Source: Microcella sp. (lineage in GTDB: Bacteria; Actinomycetota; Actinomycetes; Actinomycetales; Microbacteriaceae). Taken from it: DNA of 54,947 nucleotides. Shown here in pieces: positions 32,677 to 41,262 of the stretch. The notes under the pieces were generated by a model. The model was not told the DNA's origin and ran no database searches. It saw only the letters and a program-made list of their open reading frames with translations. The position numbers and the translations under genes are program-made. Positions within the stretch are counted from its first letter, which is position 1, and the number at the start of each line of letters is the position of its first letter. The stretch covers positions 2,328 through 57,274 of the forward strand of contig JAOASR010000067.1 in assembly GCA_030158585.1 (NCBI GenBank), read 5' to 3'.

Positions 32677-34368
32677 ATGACCACGACCACGAACACCCGC
32701 CTCACCATCGCCGGGCCGATGCGGCCGCGCTACGACGAGATCCTCACGCCCGAGGCGCTCGCCTTCGTCGCCGAGCTGCACCGCCGGTTCGCTGGCGAGC
32801 GCCACGAGCGCCTCGCCGACCGCATGCGTCGCCGCTACGAGCTCGGCAACGGGCGCGACCTCGGCTTCCTGACCGAGACGGCGGATGTCCGGGCCGACTC
32901 CTCCTGGCGCGTCGCGGGAGCGGGCCCCGGCCTTGACGACCGCCGCATCGAGATCACGGGCCCGACCGACCCGAAGATGACCATCAACGCGCTGAACTCG
33001 GGAGCCAACGTGTGGCTCGCCGACCTCGAAGACGCGACGAGCCCGACGTGGGGCAACATCATCGAGGGGCAGCTGTCGCTGCGCGACGCGATTCGCGAGC
33101 AGCTGTCGTTCACCTCGCCGAGTGTTGAGGGGGCGCCGGGCAAGGAGTACCGGGTCACCGCCGAGCGCACGCCCACGATCGTGATGCGGCCGCGCGGCTG
33201 GCACCTCGTCGAGAAGCACATCGAGTACACCGACCGCACCGGCCTGCGTCTCGCCGCGAGCGCGAGCCTCGTCGACTTCGGGCTCTACGCGTTCCACAAC
33301 GCGGCCGAGCTCGTCGCGCGCGGCCGCGGCCCGTACTTCTACCTGGCGAAGCTCGAGAACCACCGCGAGGCGCGCCTCTGGAACGACGTCTTCACCTTCA
33401 CCGAAGAGGCGCTCGGGCTCGCGCACGGCACCATCCGCGCGACGGTGCTCATCGAGACCTTCCCGGCGGCGTTCGAGATGGAGGAGATCCTCTACGAGCT
33501 GCGCGATCACTGCGCGGGCCTTAACGCCGGACGCTGGGACTACGTGTTCTCGATCATCAAGAACTACCGCGGCCGCGGCCAGTGGTTCGTGCTGCCCGAC
33601 CGCGACCGCATCCTCATGACGCTGCCGTTCATGCGGGCCTACACCGAGCTGCTCGTGCAGACGTGCCACAAGCGCGGCGCGCACGCGATCGGCGGCATGA
33701 GCGCGTTCATCCCGAACCGTCGCGACCCCGAGGTCACGGCGCGGGCGCTCGAGCGCGTGGCGGCCGACAAGCGCCGCGAGGCCGGCGACGGCTTCGACGG
33801 CTCGTGGGTCGCGCACCCCGACCTGATCCCCGTCGCGCGCGCCGAGTTCGATGCCGTGCTCGGCGACCGCCCGAACCAGCTCGACCGTCAGCGCGACGAC
33901 GTGCACGTCACGGCGCGCGACCTGCTCGACATCCGTTCGGCGGGTGGCGAGGTGACGCTCGCGGGCGTGCGCGCCAACATCTCGATCACCGTGCGCTACC
34001 TCGAGGCATGGCTGCGCGGCCTCGGAGCCGTCGCTCTCGACAACCTCATGGAGGACGCCGCGACCGCCGAGATCAGCCGCTCGCAGCTGTGGCAGTGGAT
34101 CCACCAGGACCACGTCACCGTCGAGGGTGAGCAGGTCACGCGCGAGCTCGTCGAGGGGATGCTCGGCGAGGTGCTCGGCTCGCTGCCGCGCGCTGCGGGC
34201 GACCGGTACGCCGAGGCCGAGGACCTGTTCCGCACGGTGACGCTGCAGGAGGAGTTCCCGACGTTCCTGACGGTGCCGGGGTACACGCGGTACCTCGTCG
34301 AGTCGGGCGAGGCCGACGCCGACGCCGCCGAGGCGCAGGAGGAGTCGGCCGAGGCGCGCGCCGCCTGA
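32677..34368 (+). CDS. aceB: Malate synthase A
   Basis: 563 residues. Condenses glyoxylate and acetyl-CoA to malate in the glyoxylate shunt. Motifs: ITGPTDPKMTINALNSGANVWLADLEDA, VMRPRGWHLVEKH (the catalytic Arg region), the ETFPAAFEMEEILYELRDH acidic site that binds Mg, GRWDYVFSIIKN, and HAIGGMSAFIPNR. Length fits the A form (~530-560), not the ~720-residue G form. ATG chosen at 32677, with GGGACGAG 6 nt upstream. The partner isocitrate lyase gene is not in the window. Confidence 0.95.
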   Translation: MTTTTNTRLTIAGPMRPRYDEILTPEALAFVAELHRRFAGERHERLADRMRRRYELGNGRDLGFLTETADVRADSSWRVAGAGPGLDDRRIEITGPTDPKMTINALNSGANVWLADLEDATSPTWGNIIEGQLSLRDAIREQLSFTSPSVEGAPGKEYRVTAERTPTIVMRPRGWHLVEKHIEYTDRTGLRLAASASLVDFGLYAFHNAAELVARGRGPYFYLAKLENHREARLWNDVFTFTEEALGLAHGTIRATVLIETFPAAFEMEEILYELRDHCAGLNAGRWDYVFSIIKNYRGRGQWFVLPDRDRILMTLPFMRAYTELLVQTCHKRGAHAIGGMSAFIPNRRDPEVTARALERVAADKRREAGDGFDGSWVAHPDLIPVARAEFDAVLGDRPNQLDRQRDDVHVTARDLLDIRSAGGEVTLAGVRANISITVRYLEAWLRGLGAVALDNLMEDAATAEISRSQLWQWIHQDHVTVEGEQVTRELVEGMLGEVLGSLPRAAGDRYAEAEDLFRTVTLQEEFPTFLTVPGYTRYLVESGEADADAAEAQEESAEARAA

Positions 34369-34392
34369 AAAGTCCGGCTGTCCACTTACCGC

Positions 34393-34469
34393 GGGGAGGG
34401 CGACGCGCAACGACGCGCAACGACGCGGCTCGTCCTCCCCGAGCGCCGGCCCCCGCGGGTTGGGGGCCG
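34393..34469 (+). terminator. Double hairpin after aceB enclosing a 10-bp tandem repeat
   Basis: An 11-bp stem (34393-34403 with 34430-34440, one G-T pair) encloses CGACGCGCAA x2 plus CGACGCG (34401-34427). A second perfect 8-bp stem CGGCCCCC/GGGGGCCG lies at 34447-34454 and 34462-34469. Confidence 0.65.
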
Positions 34470-34515
34470 TCAGAGCTGCGTCGCCCAGGACCGAAAGGGG
34501 AACCACTTGTACCGG

Positions 34516-34535
34516 CTGTCACCCTGGGGTGACAG
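34516..34535 (+). promoter_or_regulatory. 8-4-8 palindrome upstream of the LAETG surface protein
   Basis: CTGTCACC and GGTGACAG flank CTGG. It is centred about 70 bp before the start codon, upstream of the -10 at 34584: a likely operator, or a late terminator of aceB. Confidence 0.5.
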
Positions 34536-34583
34536 AAGTTCGCCCAACGTCACCGTCTTCTGAGGACCGACTTCGTTCGAGGT

Positions 34584-34589
34584 TAGGGT
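34584..34589 (+). promoter_or_regulatory. -10 element of the leaderless surface-protein gene
   Basis: TAGGGT, then 6 nt to the ATG at 34596. Confidence 0.65.
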
Positions 34590-34595
34590 CGCGGG

Positions 34596-35333
34596 ATGAA
34601 GAAGAGAATCAGCGCAGTTCTCGCGGTCATGCTCGTGTCCGGCTCGGTTCTGGGAACGGCGAGCGCTGCGTCCGCAGACACCCTGACGTGGGACTTAGAA
34701 GTGTCCCGCGATGCGTTCGAGGCGACACTAGGTGAGGCCCCGAGCGCGGACCATGTCGTGGGCGGTTGGGTTTACCCGCCGACTAGCGCGTCGAACTACT
34801 GGGAGACCTGGACGGGGTCCTTCGAGCCGATGAGCGATTGCTTCCAGCTCACGAGCACGGGTGCCGTTGCCGACGGTCAGATGACCGGGCGGATCGACAT
34901 CGAAACGACGTACAACGCGACGACCATACTGTGTCCTCCGGGCGTCTATACCCGCACCGTTCAGCTCAAGAACGACACGGACTCGGTGGTTGACAGTCTG
35001 TTCATCACCCTCACTCTCGGTGATCTTCCTCCGGATGATGGTGGTGTGACTCCTCCGGATGATGGTGGTGTGACTCCTCCGGACGATGGCCTTAGAGATG
35101 ATGCGACTCCCGAAGGCGAAGACAAGAGCGACCCCCGCGCTGCGGGTGGAACTCAGGACGGCAAAGTCACCGAGACTGTCGGCGACAGAGGCCCCGAAGT
35201 CAAGGATGCGGAGGCACACAGCCCGCGCCTCCTGGCCGAGACCGGTGTCGAGCTACCCGGCCCGCTCTTCCTGGGCGCGCTGCTTCTCGCTTTCGGGATC
35301 CTGCTGACGGTGCGCAAGCCTGCCGCGCGCTGA
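34596..35333 (+). CDS. LAETG sortase-anchored surface protein
   Basis: 245 residues. Sec signal peptide (MKKRISAVLAVMLVSGSVLGTASAASA), a globular domain of ~115 residues with three tryptophan-containing strands and two cysteines (SDCFQL, ILCPPG), then a stalk containing PPDDGGVT repeats and an acidic Pro/Asp/Glu stretch. LAETG at 213-217, a membrane helix and an RKPAAR tail complete the sorting signal. Globular domain not recognised. Lower GC than its neighbours. Together with the two proteins at the left end, this is the third LAxTG substrate in the window. Confidence 0.85.
   Translation: MKKRISAVLAVMLVSGSVLGTASAASADTLTWDLEVSRDAFEATLGEAPSADHVVGGWVYPPTSASNYWETWTGSFEPMSDCFQLTSTGAVADGQMTGRIDIETTYNATTILCPPGVYTRTVQLKNDTDSVVDSLFITLTLGDLPPDDGGVTPPDDGGVTPPDDGLRDDATPEGEDKSDPRAAGGTQDGKVTETVGDRGPEVKDAEAHSPRLLAETGVELPGPLFLGALLLAFGILLTVRKPAAR
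35028..35089 (+). repeat. 24-bp tandem repeat in the stalk of the surface protein
   Basis: Units starting at 35028, 35052 and 35076 (period 24 bp) encode PPDDGGVT. The first two are identical; the third is partial and slightly diverged. In-frame and prone to slippage. Confidence 0.85.
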
Positions 35334-35350
35334 TCCGCCTCCACGGGCGT

Positions 35351-35368
35351 CCGCCGTTCCTTCGGCGG
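35351..35368. terminator. Short hairpin between convergent genes
   Basis: CCGCCG-TTCCTT-CGGCGG lies between the surface protein gene (+) and the Lrp gene (-). Confidence 0.5.
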
Positions 35369-35414
35369 CGGGTGCCCAGCCGCTCCCTGTGGGGAGCCGA
35401 CTCGGCCGGCCCGC

Positions 35415-35852
35415 CTAGTCGTGCGCGCGGTCGACGAGCCGCGAGAACACGATCGCCGAGCGGGTGTGGTCGACGTTGGGTGCCGACCGCACCCGTTCGA
35501 GCGCTTCCTCCATGCTCGGGATGTCGCGCGATCGCAGCCGCACGATCGCATCGGCGTCGCCCGTGACGGTGCCGGCCTCGACGACCTCGGGCACCGCGAG
35601 CAGGATGCGCCGCAGCTCGTCGGGTGCCACGGTGCCGCGGCAGAACAGCTCGACGTACGCCTCGACGGCGAGCCCTTCGACGGCCGGGTCGACCTGCACT
35701 GTGAAGCCGCGGATGACCCGCTCGGCGATGAGCTTGTCGACGCGACGCTTGACGGCCGAGGCGCTGAGTCCGACGACGTCGCCGATGTCGCCGTACCCGG
35801 CGCGGGCGTTCTGACGCAGCTGATCGATGATGCGCGAATCGATGGCGTCCAT
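35415..35852 (-). CDS. Lrp/AsnC-family regulator
   Basis: 145 residues. N-terminal HTH (AIDSRIIDQLRQNARAGYGDIGDVVGLSASAVKRRVDKLIAERVIRGF), then a RAM-type ligand-binding domain (LAVEAYVELFCRGTVAPDELRRIL... VTGDADAIVRLRSRD). Ligand is presumably an amino acid. Start ATG has TAGCGT 6 nt upstream, and the 6-nt spacer is TAGCGC. Divergent from the iron transporter operon, but a regulatory link to it is not shown. Confidence 0.9.
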   Translation of the reverse strand: MDAIDSRIIDQLRQNARAGYGDIGDVVGLSASAVKRRVDKLIAERVIRGFTVQVDPAVEGLAVEAYVELFCRGTVAPDELRRILLAVPEVVEAGTVTGDADAIVRLRSRDIPSMEEALERVRSAPNVDHTRSAIVFSRLVDRAHD

Positions 35853-35858
35853 GCGCTA

Positions 35859-35864
35859 ACGCTA
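35859..35864 (-). promoter_or_regulatory. -10 element of the leaderless Lrp gene
   Basis: TAGCGT on the minus strand, then 6 nt to the ATG at 35852. Confidence 0.6.
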
Positions 35865-35937
35865 GCGACAGGCGGTCGGCGGCGGGCATCCGCTGCAGAG
35901 AAGAGGGCGGATGCCCGTGGCTGGCGCTTCTCAGGAA

Positions 35938-35953
35938 GTAAGGCTAGCCTTAC
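35938..35953. promoter_or_regulatory. DtxR/IdeR-type iron box of the Fe3+ transporter
   Basis: GTAAGGCTAGCCTTAC is a perfect 16-bp palindrome matching the TTAGGTTAGCCTAACCTAA-type box of actinobacterial iron repressors. It contains TAGCCT, a likely -10, so a bound repressor would block transcription. Confidence 0.85.
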
Positions 35954-36014
35954 CTCTGGCAGCGTCGCCGCGTCCTGCACCTCGTCCTCCCACAGCCCTC
36001 GGAGTCGTTCTCTC

Positions 36015-37037
36015 ATGCGCTCGTTCCGCCGTGTCTCTCTGCTCGCCCTGCCCCTCGCCGGCCTCATGCTCGCCGGGTGCGCGACGCCCGCCGAGGAGGA
36101 GAGCGACGCGGCGTTCACGCTCTACTCCGGCCGCGACGAAGACCTCGTGCAGCCGCTCATCGACCAGTTCACCGACGAGACCGGCATCGAGGTCGAGGTG
36201 CGCTACGGCAACACCGCCGAGCTCGGCTCGCTGCTGCTCGAGGAGGGCGACGCGACACCCGCCGACGTCTTCCTGTCGCAGGATGCCGGTGCGCTCGGCG
36301 CCCTCAGCGCGGCCGGACTCTTCGAGATCCTGCCCGACGACATCGCCGACGCCGTGCCCGCGGGCTTCACCTCGACCGACGGCAGCTGGGTCGGCCTCAC
36401 CGGCCGCGCGCGCGTCATCGTCTACGACGGCGAGCGCCTCACGGCCGACGAGCTGCCCGACACGATCGACGGCTACGTGACCGACGAGTGGGAGGGCCGC
36501 CTCGGCGTCGCGCCGACGAACGCGAGCTTCCAGTCGTTCGTCACCGCGCTGCGCGTGCTCGAGGGCGAAGAGGGGGCCGAAGCGTGGGCACAGGCGCTCG
36601 CCGACAACGACCCGCAGATCTTCGAGTCGAACATCCCCATCCTCACGGCCGTGAACGACGGCGCGCTCGAGGCGGGCCTGCTCAACCACTACTACTGGTT
36701 CCGTCAGGCGAACGAGGTGGGCGTCGAGAACATGCGCGCCCAGCTGAAGTTCCTGCAGGCGGGCGACCCGGGCGGCATCGTCAACGTCACCGGCGCGGGC
36801 CTGCTGCAGGGCGCCGCCGACAACGCCGACGCTCTCGCGTTCATCGAGTACCTGCTGTCGGAGGACGGCCAGCGCTACTTCGTCGAGGAGACCTTCGAGT
36901 ACCCGCTCGTGCCCGGCATCGAGGCGCCCGAAGGTCTGCCCTCGCTCGAATCGCTCGTGAACCCCGAGCTCGACCTCAGCGACCTCGAGTCGCTTGAGCA
37001 GACGCAGGAGCTCCTGGCCCGCGTAGGGCTGATCTAG
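36015..37037 (+). CDS. Fe3+ ABC transporter substrate-binding lipoprotein
   Basis: 340 residues. Lipoprotein signal with lipobox LAGC (Cys22). The mature FbpA/FutA-type iron-binding protein opens with FTLYSGRDEDLVQPLIDQFTDETGIEVEVRYGNTAELGSLL; the paired tyrosines in LLNHYYWFRQ are the usual Fe3+ ligands. Tethered outside the membrane, it delivers Fe3+ to the permease encoded next. Preceded by the iron box at 35938, so probably induced by iron starvation. Five-prime UTR about 58 nt. Confidence 0.92.
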   Translation: MRSFRRVSLLALPLAGLMLAGCATPAEEESDAAFTLYSGRDEDLVQPLIDQFTDETGIEVEVRYGNTAELGSLLLEEGDATPADVFLSQDAGALGALSAAGLFEILPDDIADAVPAGFTSTDGSWVGLTGRARVIVYDGERLTADELPDTIDGYVTDEWEGRLGVAPTNASFQSFVTALRVLEGEEGAEAWAQALADNDPQIFESNIPILTAVNDGALEAGLLNHYYWFRQANEVGVENMRAQLKFLQAGDPGGIVNVTGAGLLQGAADNADALAFIEYLLSEDGQRYFVEETFEYPLVPGIEAPEGLPSLESLVNPELDLSDLESLEQTQELLARVGLI

Positions 37038-37066
37038 CCGCGCCCCGCACAGCGTTTCGCCGAGCC

Positions 37067-37080
37067 GGGTCTTCCGACCC
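37067..37080 (+). terminator. Small hairpin between the binding protein and permease genes
   Basis: GGGTC-TTCC-GACCC, 29 nt after the stop of the binding-protein gene. Possible attenuator giving more binding protein than permease. Confidence 0.4.
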
Positions 37081-37116
37081 TGCCGAATCCCATCCACGAA
37101 ATGGTCGACTAGCAGC

Positions 37117-38721
37117 ATGACCCTCGCGCCTCCCGCAGAGGCCGCACCGGAGCTTCCGGTCGCGGCCTCGGAGGTGTCGCTGCGTGCGGCTGGCGCACGG
37201 GCCTCGGCCGGGCGGACTCCGCTGTGGCTCGTGCTGCTCGGGTCGCTCGCTGCGCTCGCGGCGAGCATCCCCCTGGTCTATCTGCTCGTGCGCGGCACCG
37301 AGTCGGGCCTCGACCGCATCATCGAGACGCTCAGCCGTGGGCGGGTGCTCGAGTACGCGGCGAACTCGCTCGGCCTCGCCGCGGCGACGACGGCCACGGC
37401 GCTCGTGCTCGGCACCGCGGTCGCGTTCACGCTGTCGCGGCTGCGGGTGCCGTTCCCGCGCGTGTGGCTGCTCGCGTCGTCGCTGCCGCTCGCCGTGCCG
37501 TCGTTCATCGCCGGGTACGGCTGGCTCGTGCTCGTGCCGAGCGCGCAAGGATTCGTGCCGTCGTGGCTGCTGCTGTCGGCGGTGACGATGCCGTACGTCG
37601 CGCTGCCGGTCGCCGCTGCGCTGCGCGGGGCATCCGGCGACCTCGAGGGCGTCGCCCGCACCCTGGGTCGCGGGCCCTTCTCGGCCTTCTTCGTCGCGAC
37701 GTGGCCGCAGGTGCGGCCGGCGGCGATCGCGGGCGGGCTGCTCGTGGCGCTGTACGCGCTGAGCGACTTCGGGCTCGTGGCGATGATGCGGTTCCCGACG
37801 CTGACGTGGGGCATCAACGCGGCCTACTCGGCAAGCTTCGACCGCGCGCAGGCCGCGATTCTCGCGCTGCTGCTCGTCGTCATGGCGCTGCTCGTCGTCG
37901 TGGGCGAGCGCAGCGCTCGCGGTCGCGTGCCGCGCGGAGCCGCTCGCGCCGTCGCCCCCCGAACGATCGGGCGGGGGATGCTCGTGGCGCTGCTTCCCGT
38001 CGTGGCGGCGGCCCCCGTGGTGGGCGTTGCGATCCCGCTCCTGGGTCTGACGACGCGACTCGTGCAGGCCGAGACGCTGCGCGAGCTCGACGTGCCGCGA
38101 CTGCTCGCGGCGGTCGGCTCGACGGTCGGAGTCGCGCTCGCCGCTGCCGCGCTCGCGGTCGTGCTCGCGCTGCCCATCGCGGCGCTCGGCGCCCGCTACC
38201 GCGGCCGCCTCGTCTCGGCGATCGAGTCGGTGGGTTACCTCGGGCACGCGCTGCCCGGCATCGTGGTCGGGCTGTCGCTCGTGTTCTTCTCGCTCGCGGT
38301 GCTGCCGGTGCTCTACCAGAGCGTCGTCGTGCTCGTCTTCGCCTACGCGGTGCTGTTCATGCCGAAGGCGATCGGCACGATGCGGTCGGGTCTCGCCGAC
38401 GTGCCGACGTCGCTCGTGTCGGTCGCGCGCACGCTCGGCGATTCGCCTCTGCGGGCGTGGTGGCGCGTGACGGTGCCGCTCGCGCTGCCGAGCGTCGGCA
38501 TCGGCGCCCTGCTGGTGGCGATCGCGACCATGAAAGAATTGCCCGCGACGCTGCTGCTGCGCCCGACCGGAATTCAGACACTTGCGACAGAGTTGTGGAA
38601 CAGGACGGTCGTGTTCGAGTTCGGCGCCGCCGCCCCGTACGCCGCGGTGCTCGTGCTGATCGCCGCGGTTCCCGCGATGGTGCTGTCCGGCATCCGCAGC
38701 ACGGCCAAGGAGGAGTTGTGA
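37117..38721 (+). CDS. Fe3+ ABC transporter permease, fused two-domain type
   Basis: 534 residues with about twelve transmembrane helices, built as two tandem BPD_transp_1 domains as in FbpB/SfuB. Each half has its EAA-like coupling loop: GASGDLEGVARTLGRGPFSAFF (first) and GLADVPTSLVSVARTLGDSPLRAWWRVTVPLALP (second). Moves Fe3+ across the membrane with the ATPase encoded next (GTGA overlap) and the binding protein encoded before it. Confidence 0.92.
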   Translation: MTLAPPAEAAPELPVAASEVSLRAAGARASAGRTPLWLVLLGSLAALAASIPLVYLLVRGTESGLDRIIETLSRGRVLEYAANSLGLAAATTATALVLGTAVAFTLSRLRVPFPRVWLLASSLPLAVPSFIAGYGWLVLVPSAQGFVPSWLLLSAVTMPYVALPVAAALRGASGDLEGVARTLGRGPFSAFFVATWPQVRPAAIAGGLLVALYALSDFGLVAMMRFPTLTWGINAAYSASFDRAQAAILALLLVVMALLVVVGERSARGRVPRGAARAVAPRTIGRGMLVALLPVVAAAPVVGVAIPLLGLTTRLVQAETLRELDVPRLLAAVGSTVGVALAAAALAVVLALPIAALGARYRGRLVSAIESVGYLGHALPGIVVGLSLVFFSLAVLPVLYQSVVVLVFAYAVLFMPKAIGTMRSGLADVPTSLVSVARTLGDSPLRAWWRVTVPLALPSVGIGALLVAIATMKELPATLLLRPTGIQTLATELWNRTVVFEFGAAAPYAAVLVLIAAVPAMVLSGIRSTAKEEL

Positions 38722-39773
38722 GCGACCTCGTCGTCAGCGGCGCGAGCGTGACCCACGGGTCGACGCTCGCGGTCGATGACGTGTCGATGACGATCCGCTC
38801 GGGCGAGCTCGTAGCGCTGCTCGGACCCTCGGGCTGCGGCAAGACGTCGCTGCTGCTGTCGATCGCGGGGCTGCTGCCGCTGCAGTCCGGCTCGATCTCG
38901 GTCGGAGCGCGCGAGATCTCGCGCCCGGGCCGCGTCGTGCCGCCCGAGAAGCGCGGCATCGGCTGGGTGCCGCAGGAGGCCTCGCTCTTCCCGCACCTGA
39001 GTGTCGGCGAGAACATCGGCTTCGCGGTGCCGCGCGGTCGCGGTCGGGCTGACCGCATCTCAGAGCTCGCGTCGCTCGTCGGCCTCGGTGCCCTCACGAA
39101 TCGGGCCCCCAACCAGCTCTCGGGCGGGCAGGCGCAGCGCGTCGCCCTCGCCCGCGCTCTCGCTCCGCGCCCCGAGGTGCTGCTGCTCGACGAGCCGTTC
39201 GCCGCGCTCGACACCCAGCTGCGCACGGGCCTGCGCCGCGAGGTCGCCGAGCTGCTGCGCGCCCAGGGCACCACCTCGCTGCTCGTCACGCACGACCAGG
39301 AGGAGGCGCTCACCCTCGCCGACCGCGTCGCCGTGCTGCGCGACGGGCACCTGGAGCAGTTCGGAACCCCGGAAGAGATCTACCAGCACCCCGCGAGCGA
39401 CTGGGTCGCCCAGTTCGTCGGCGATGTCGTCGAGCTCGAGGGCCGCTGGCGCGGAGGCCGCGTCACGTGCGCGCTCGGCGCGGTCGAGGCCGCCGCGGTC
39501 GGCTTCACCCCCGCCGACGGCGACGCCGTGCGCCTCATGCTGCGCCCCGAGTGGATCGTGCCGCGTCACGACCTGCTCGCGCACGCGGCGGCGGGGGCGG
39601 ATGCCCGGGTCGCGTCGATCTCGTACGCCGGCCACGACGCGATGCTGAGCTGCGATCTCACCACGGGCCTCACGGTGCGCATGCGCATGGCGGCCGTCGA
39701 CCTGCCGGGGGTCGGCGACGATCTGCGGCTCGCGGTGCAGCGGCCGGGGCTCGCGTTCCCCGCGGTCGCGTAG
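38718..39773 (+). CDS. Fe3+ ABC transporter ATPase
   Basis: 351 residues from a GTG overlapping the permease stop, with AAGGAGGAG upstream. Walker A GPSGCGKTS, Q-loop VPQEASLFPHLSV, signature LSGGQAQRV, Walker B VLLLDEPFAALD and H-loop LLVTHDQEEALT. A C-terminal TOBE-like domain of ~110 residues ends the protein. FbpC type; powers iron import. Confidence 0.92.
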   Translation: MSDLVVSGASVTHGSTLAVDDVSMTIRSGELVALLGPSGCGKTSLLLSIAGLLPLQSGSISVGAREISRPGRVVPPEKRGIGWVPQEASLFPHLSVGENIGFAVPRGRGRADRISELASLVGLGALTNRAPNQLSGGQAQRVALARALAPRPEVLLLDEPFAALDTQLRTGLRREVAELLRAQGTTSLLVTHDQEEALTLADRVAVLRDGHLEQFGTPEEIYQHPASDWVAQFVGDVVELEGRWRGGRVTCALGAVEAAAVGFTPADGDAVRLMLRPEWIVPRHDLLAHAAAGADARVASISYAGHDAMLSCDLTTGLTVRMRMAAVDLPGVGDDLRLAVQRPGLAFPAVA

Positions 39774-39815
39774 TCGCGGCGCCGCGCCCCCGCGCGCCCG
39801 TGTCTGAGGCGAAAT

Positions 39816-39857
39816 GTGGCGAATGAGCCGGAATGTTTCGACTCACTCGCCACTTTT
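39816..39857 (+). terminator. Terminator after the iron transporter operon
   Basis: A 12-nt arm (39816-39827) pairs with 39842-39853 at 11 positions, followed by TTTT (39854-39857). Confidence 0.75.
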
Positions 39858-39888
39858 CGGCTCACTCGCGCGGTCCAGGCGCCGAGCC

Positions 39889-39894
39889 TAGGCT
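39889..39894 (+). promoter_or_regulatory. -10 element of the leaderless kynureninase gene
   Basis: TAGGCT, then 6 nt to the GTG at 39901. Confidence 0.65.
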
Positions 39895-39900
39895 GACCGG

Positions 39901-41136
39901 GTGACCGACGCCGCCCACCTGCCGAACCCCGCCGCGCTCGACTCCGCCGACCCGCTCGCGCCCGTCGTCGACCGCTTCGTGCCGGGCGACGACCTCGTCG
40001 CCTACCTCGACGGCAACTCGCTCGGCCGACCGCTGCGGGTGACGCTCGAGGCGCTCCCCGAGTTCGTGAGCACGCAGTGGGGCGGGCGGCTCATCCGCGG
40101 GTGGGACGAGGGCTGGCTCACTCTCGCCGAGCGGCTGGGCGACCGCATCGGGGCCGCGTGCCTCGGCGCAGCATCCGGTCAGACGATCGTCGCCGACTCG
40201 ACGACGGTGCTCATCTTCAAGCTGCTGCGCGCCGCGATCGCCGCGCGCGGCACGCACGCGCCCGGTCACGCCGCCCGCGACGAGCTCGTGATCGCGCGCG
40301 ACGAGTTCCCGACCGACCGCTTCATCGTCGAGCGCCTCGCCGACGACCACGGGCTCACCGTGCACTGGCTCGATGTGCCGCACGACGGCGGGGTCACGCC
40401 CGAGCTCATCGCCGAGGTCGTGAGCGAGCGCACGATCGCCGCGCTGCTCGGCGGCGTCGCCTACCGCAGCGCGTGGTGGGCCGACATGGCCGCGGTCACG
40501 GGCATCGTGCAGGCCCACGGCGCGCTCGTCATCTGGGACTGCTCGCACGCCGTCGGCTCGGTGCCGCTCGAGCTCGACGCGTGGGGCGTCGACATGGCGG
40601 TCGGATGCTCGTACAAGTACCTGAACGGAGGCCCGGGCGCTCCCGCCTGGGCCTACGTCGCCGCGCGGCACCAGGCGCAGCTGCGCAACCCGATCCCCGG
40701 GTGGCTGGGCGCGGCCGAGCCGTTCAGCATGACGGCCGGGTTCGAGCCCGCGCCGGGCATCCGCCGTCTCGTCAGCGGAACCCCGCCGATTCTGGGCATG
40801 CAGCCGATCGCGCACATGATGGCCGAGATCGAGGCGGCGGGCATGCCGGCGATCAGGGCGAAGTCGGTCGCGCTGACCGAGTACGCGATCGCGCTCGTCG
40901 ACGCTCTGATTCCGGATGCGGTGCTCGCGTCGCCGCGCGAGGCCTCGCGTCGCGGGGGCCACATCACGGTCGACCACCCGAATGCTCGGCGGGCCGTCGA
41001 GCGGCTCTGGGGCGAGGGAGTCATCCCCGACTTCCGGCACCCGAGCGGCGTGCGCATCGGACTGTCGCCGCTCAGCACGAGCTTCGCGGAGGTCGAGCGG
41101 GGCATCCGGGCGCTCGCGGCGGCGCTCGCCGACTGA
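39901..41136 (+). CDS. kynU: Kynureninase
   Basis: 411 residues, PLP fold type I. Splits kynurenine (or 3-hydroxykynurenine) to (3-hydroxy)anthranilate and alanine. Diagnostic stretches are YLDGNSLGRPL near the N-terminus, WDCSHAVGSVPLELD (the PLP Asp) and CSYKYLNGGPGAPAW with the PLP lysine (K239). Stands alone: no tryptophan dioxygenase or formamidase gene is adjacent. GTG start supported by TAGGCT 6 nt upstream. An aminotransferase class V role is less likely given the intact NGGPG motif. Confidence 0.88.
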   Translation: MTDAAHLPNPAALDSADPLAPVVDRFVPGDDLVAYLDGNSLGRPLRVTLEALPEFVSTQWGGRLIRGWDEGWLTLAERLGDRIGAACLGAASGQTIVADSTTVLIFKLLRAAIAARGTHAPGHAARDELVIARDEFPTDRFIVERLADDHGLTVHWLDVPHDGGVTPELIAEVVSERTIAALLGGVAYRSAWWADMAAVTGIVQAHGALVIWDCSHAVGSVPLELDAWGVDMAVGCSYKYLNGGPGAPAWAYVAARHQAQLRNPIPGWLGAAEPFSMTAGFEPAPGIRRLVSGTPPILGMQPIAHMMAEIEAAGMPAIRAKSVALTEYAIALVDALIPDAVLASPREASRRGGHITVDHPNARRAVERLWGEGVIPDFRHPSGVRIGLSPLSTSFAEVERGIRALAAALAD

Positions 41137-41163
41137 GCCGGGTCGGCCGCGCGCGCTGCCGAC

Positions 41164-41190
41164 TGTGATTGTCGGCGGTCACCAATCACA
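41164..41190. promoter_or_regulatory. 8-bp dyad between kynU and the 41263 gene
   Basis: TGTGATTG (41164-41171) and CAATCACA (41183-41190) are exact reverse complements with an 11-nt spacer, in AT-rich DNA 28 bp after kynU. Could be the kynU terminator or an operator for the next gene, whose possible -10 (TAGTGT) is at 41193-41198. Confidence 0.55.
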
Positions 41191-41262
41191 ATTAGTGTTT
41201 AGTCGGCGACGCGTTCTGGGCTGCACGAGGTTGCCCAGCTCGGCCGAGAGCAAGGATCACAA

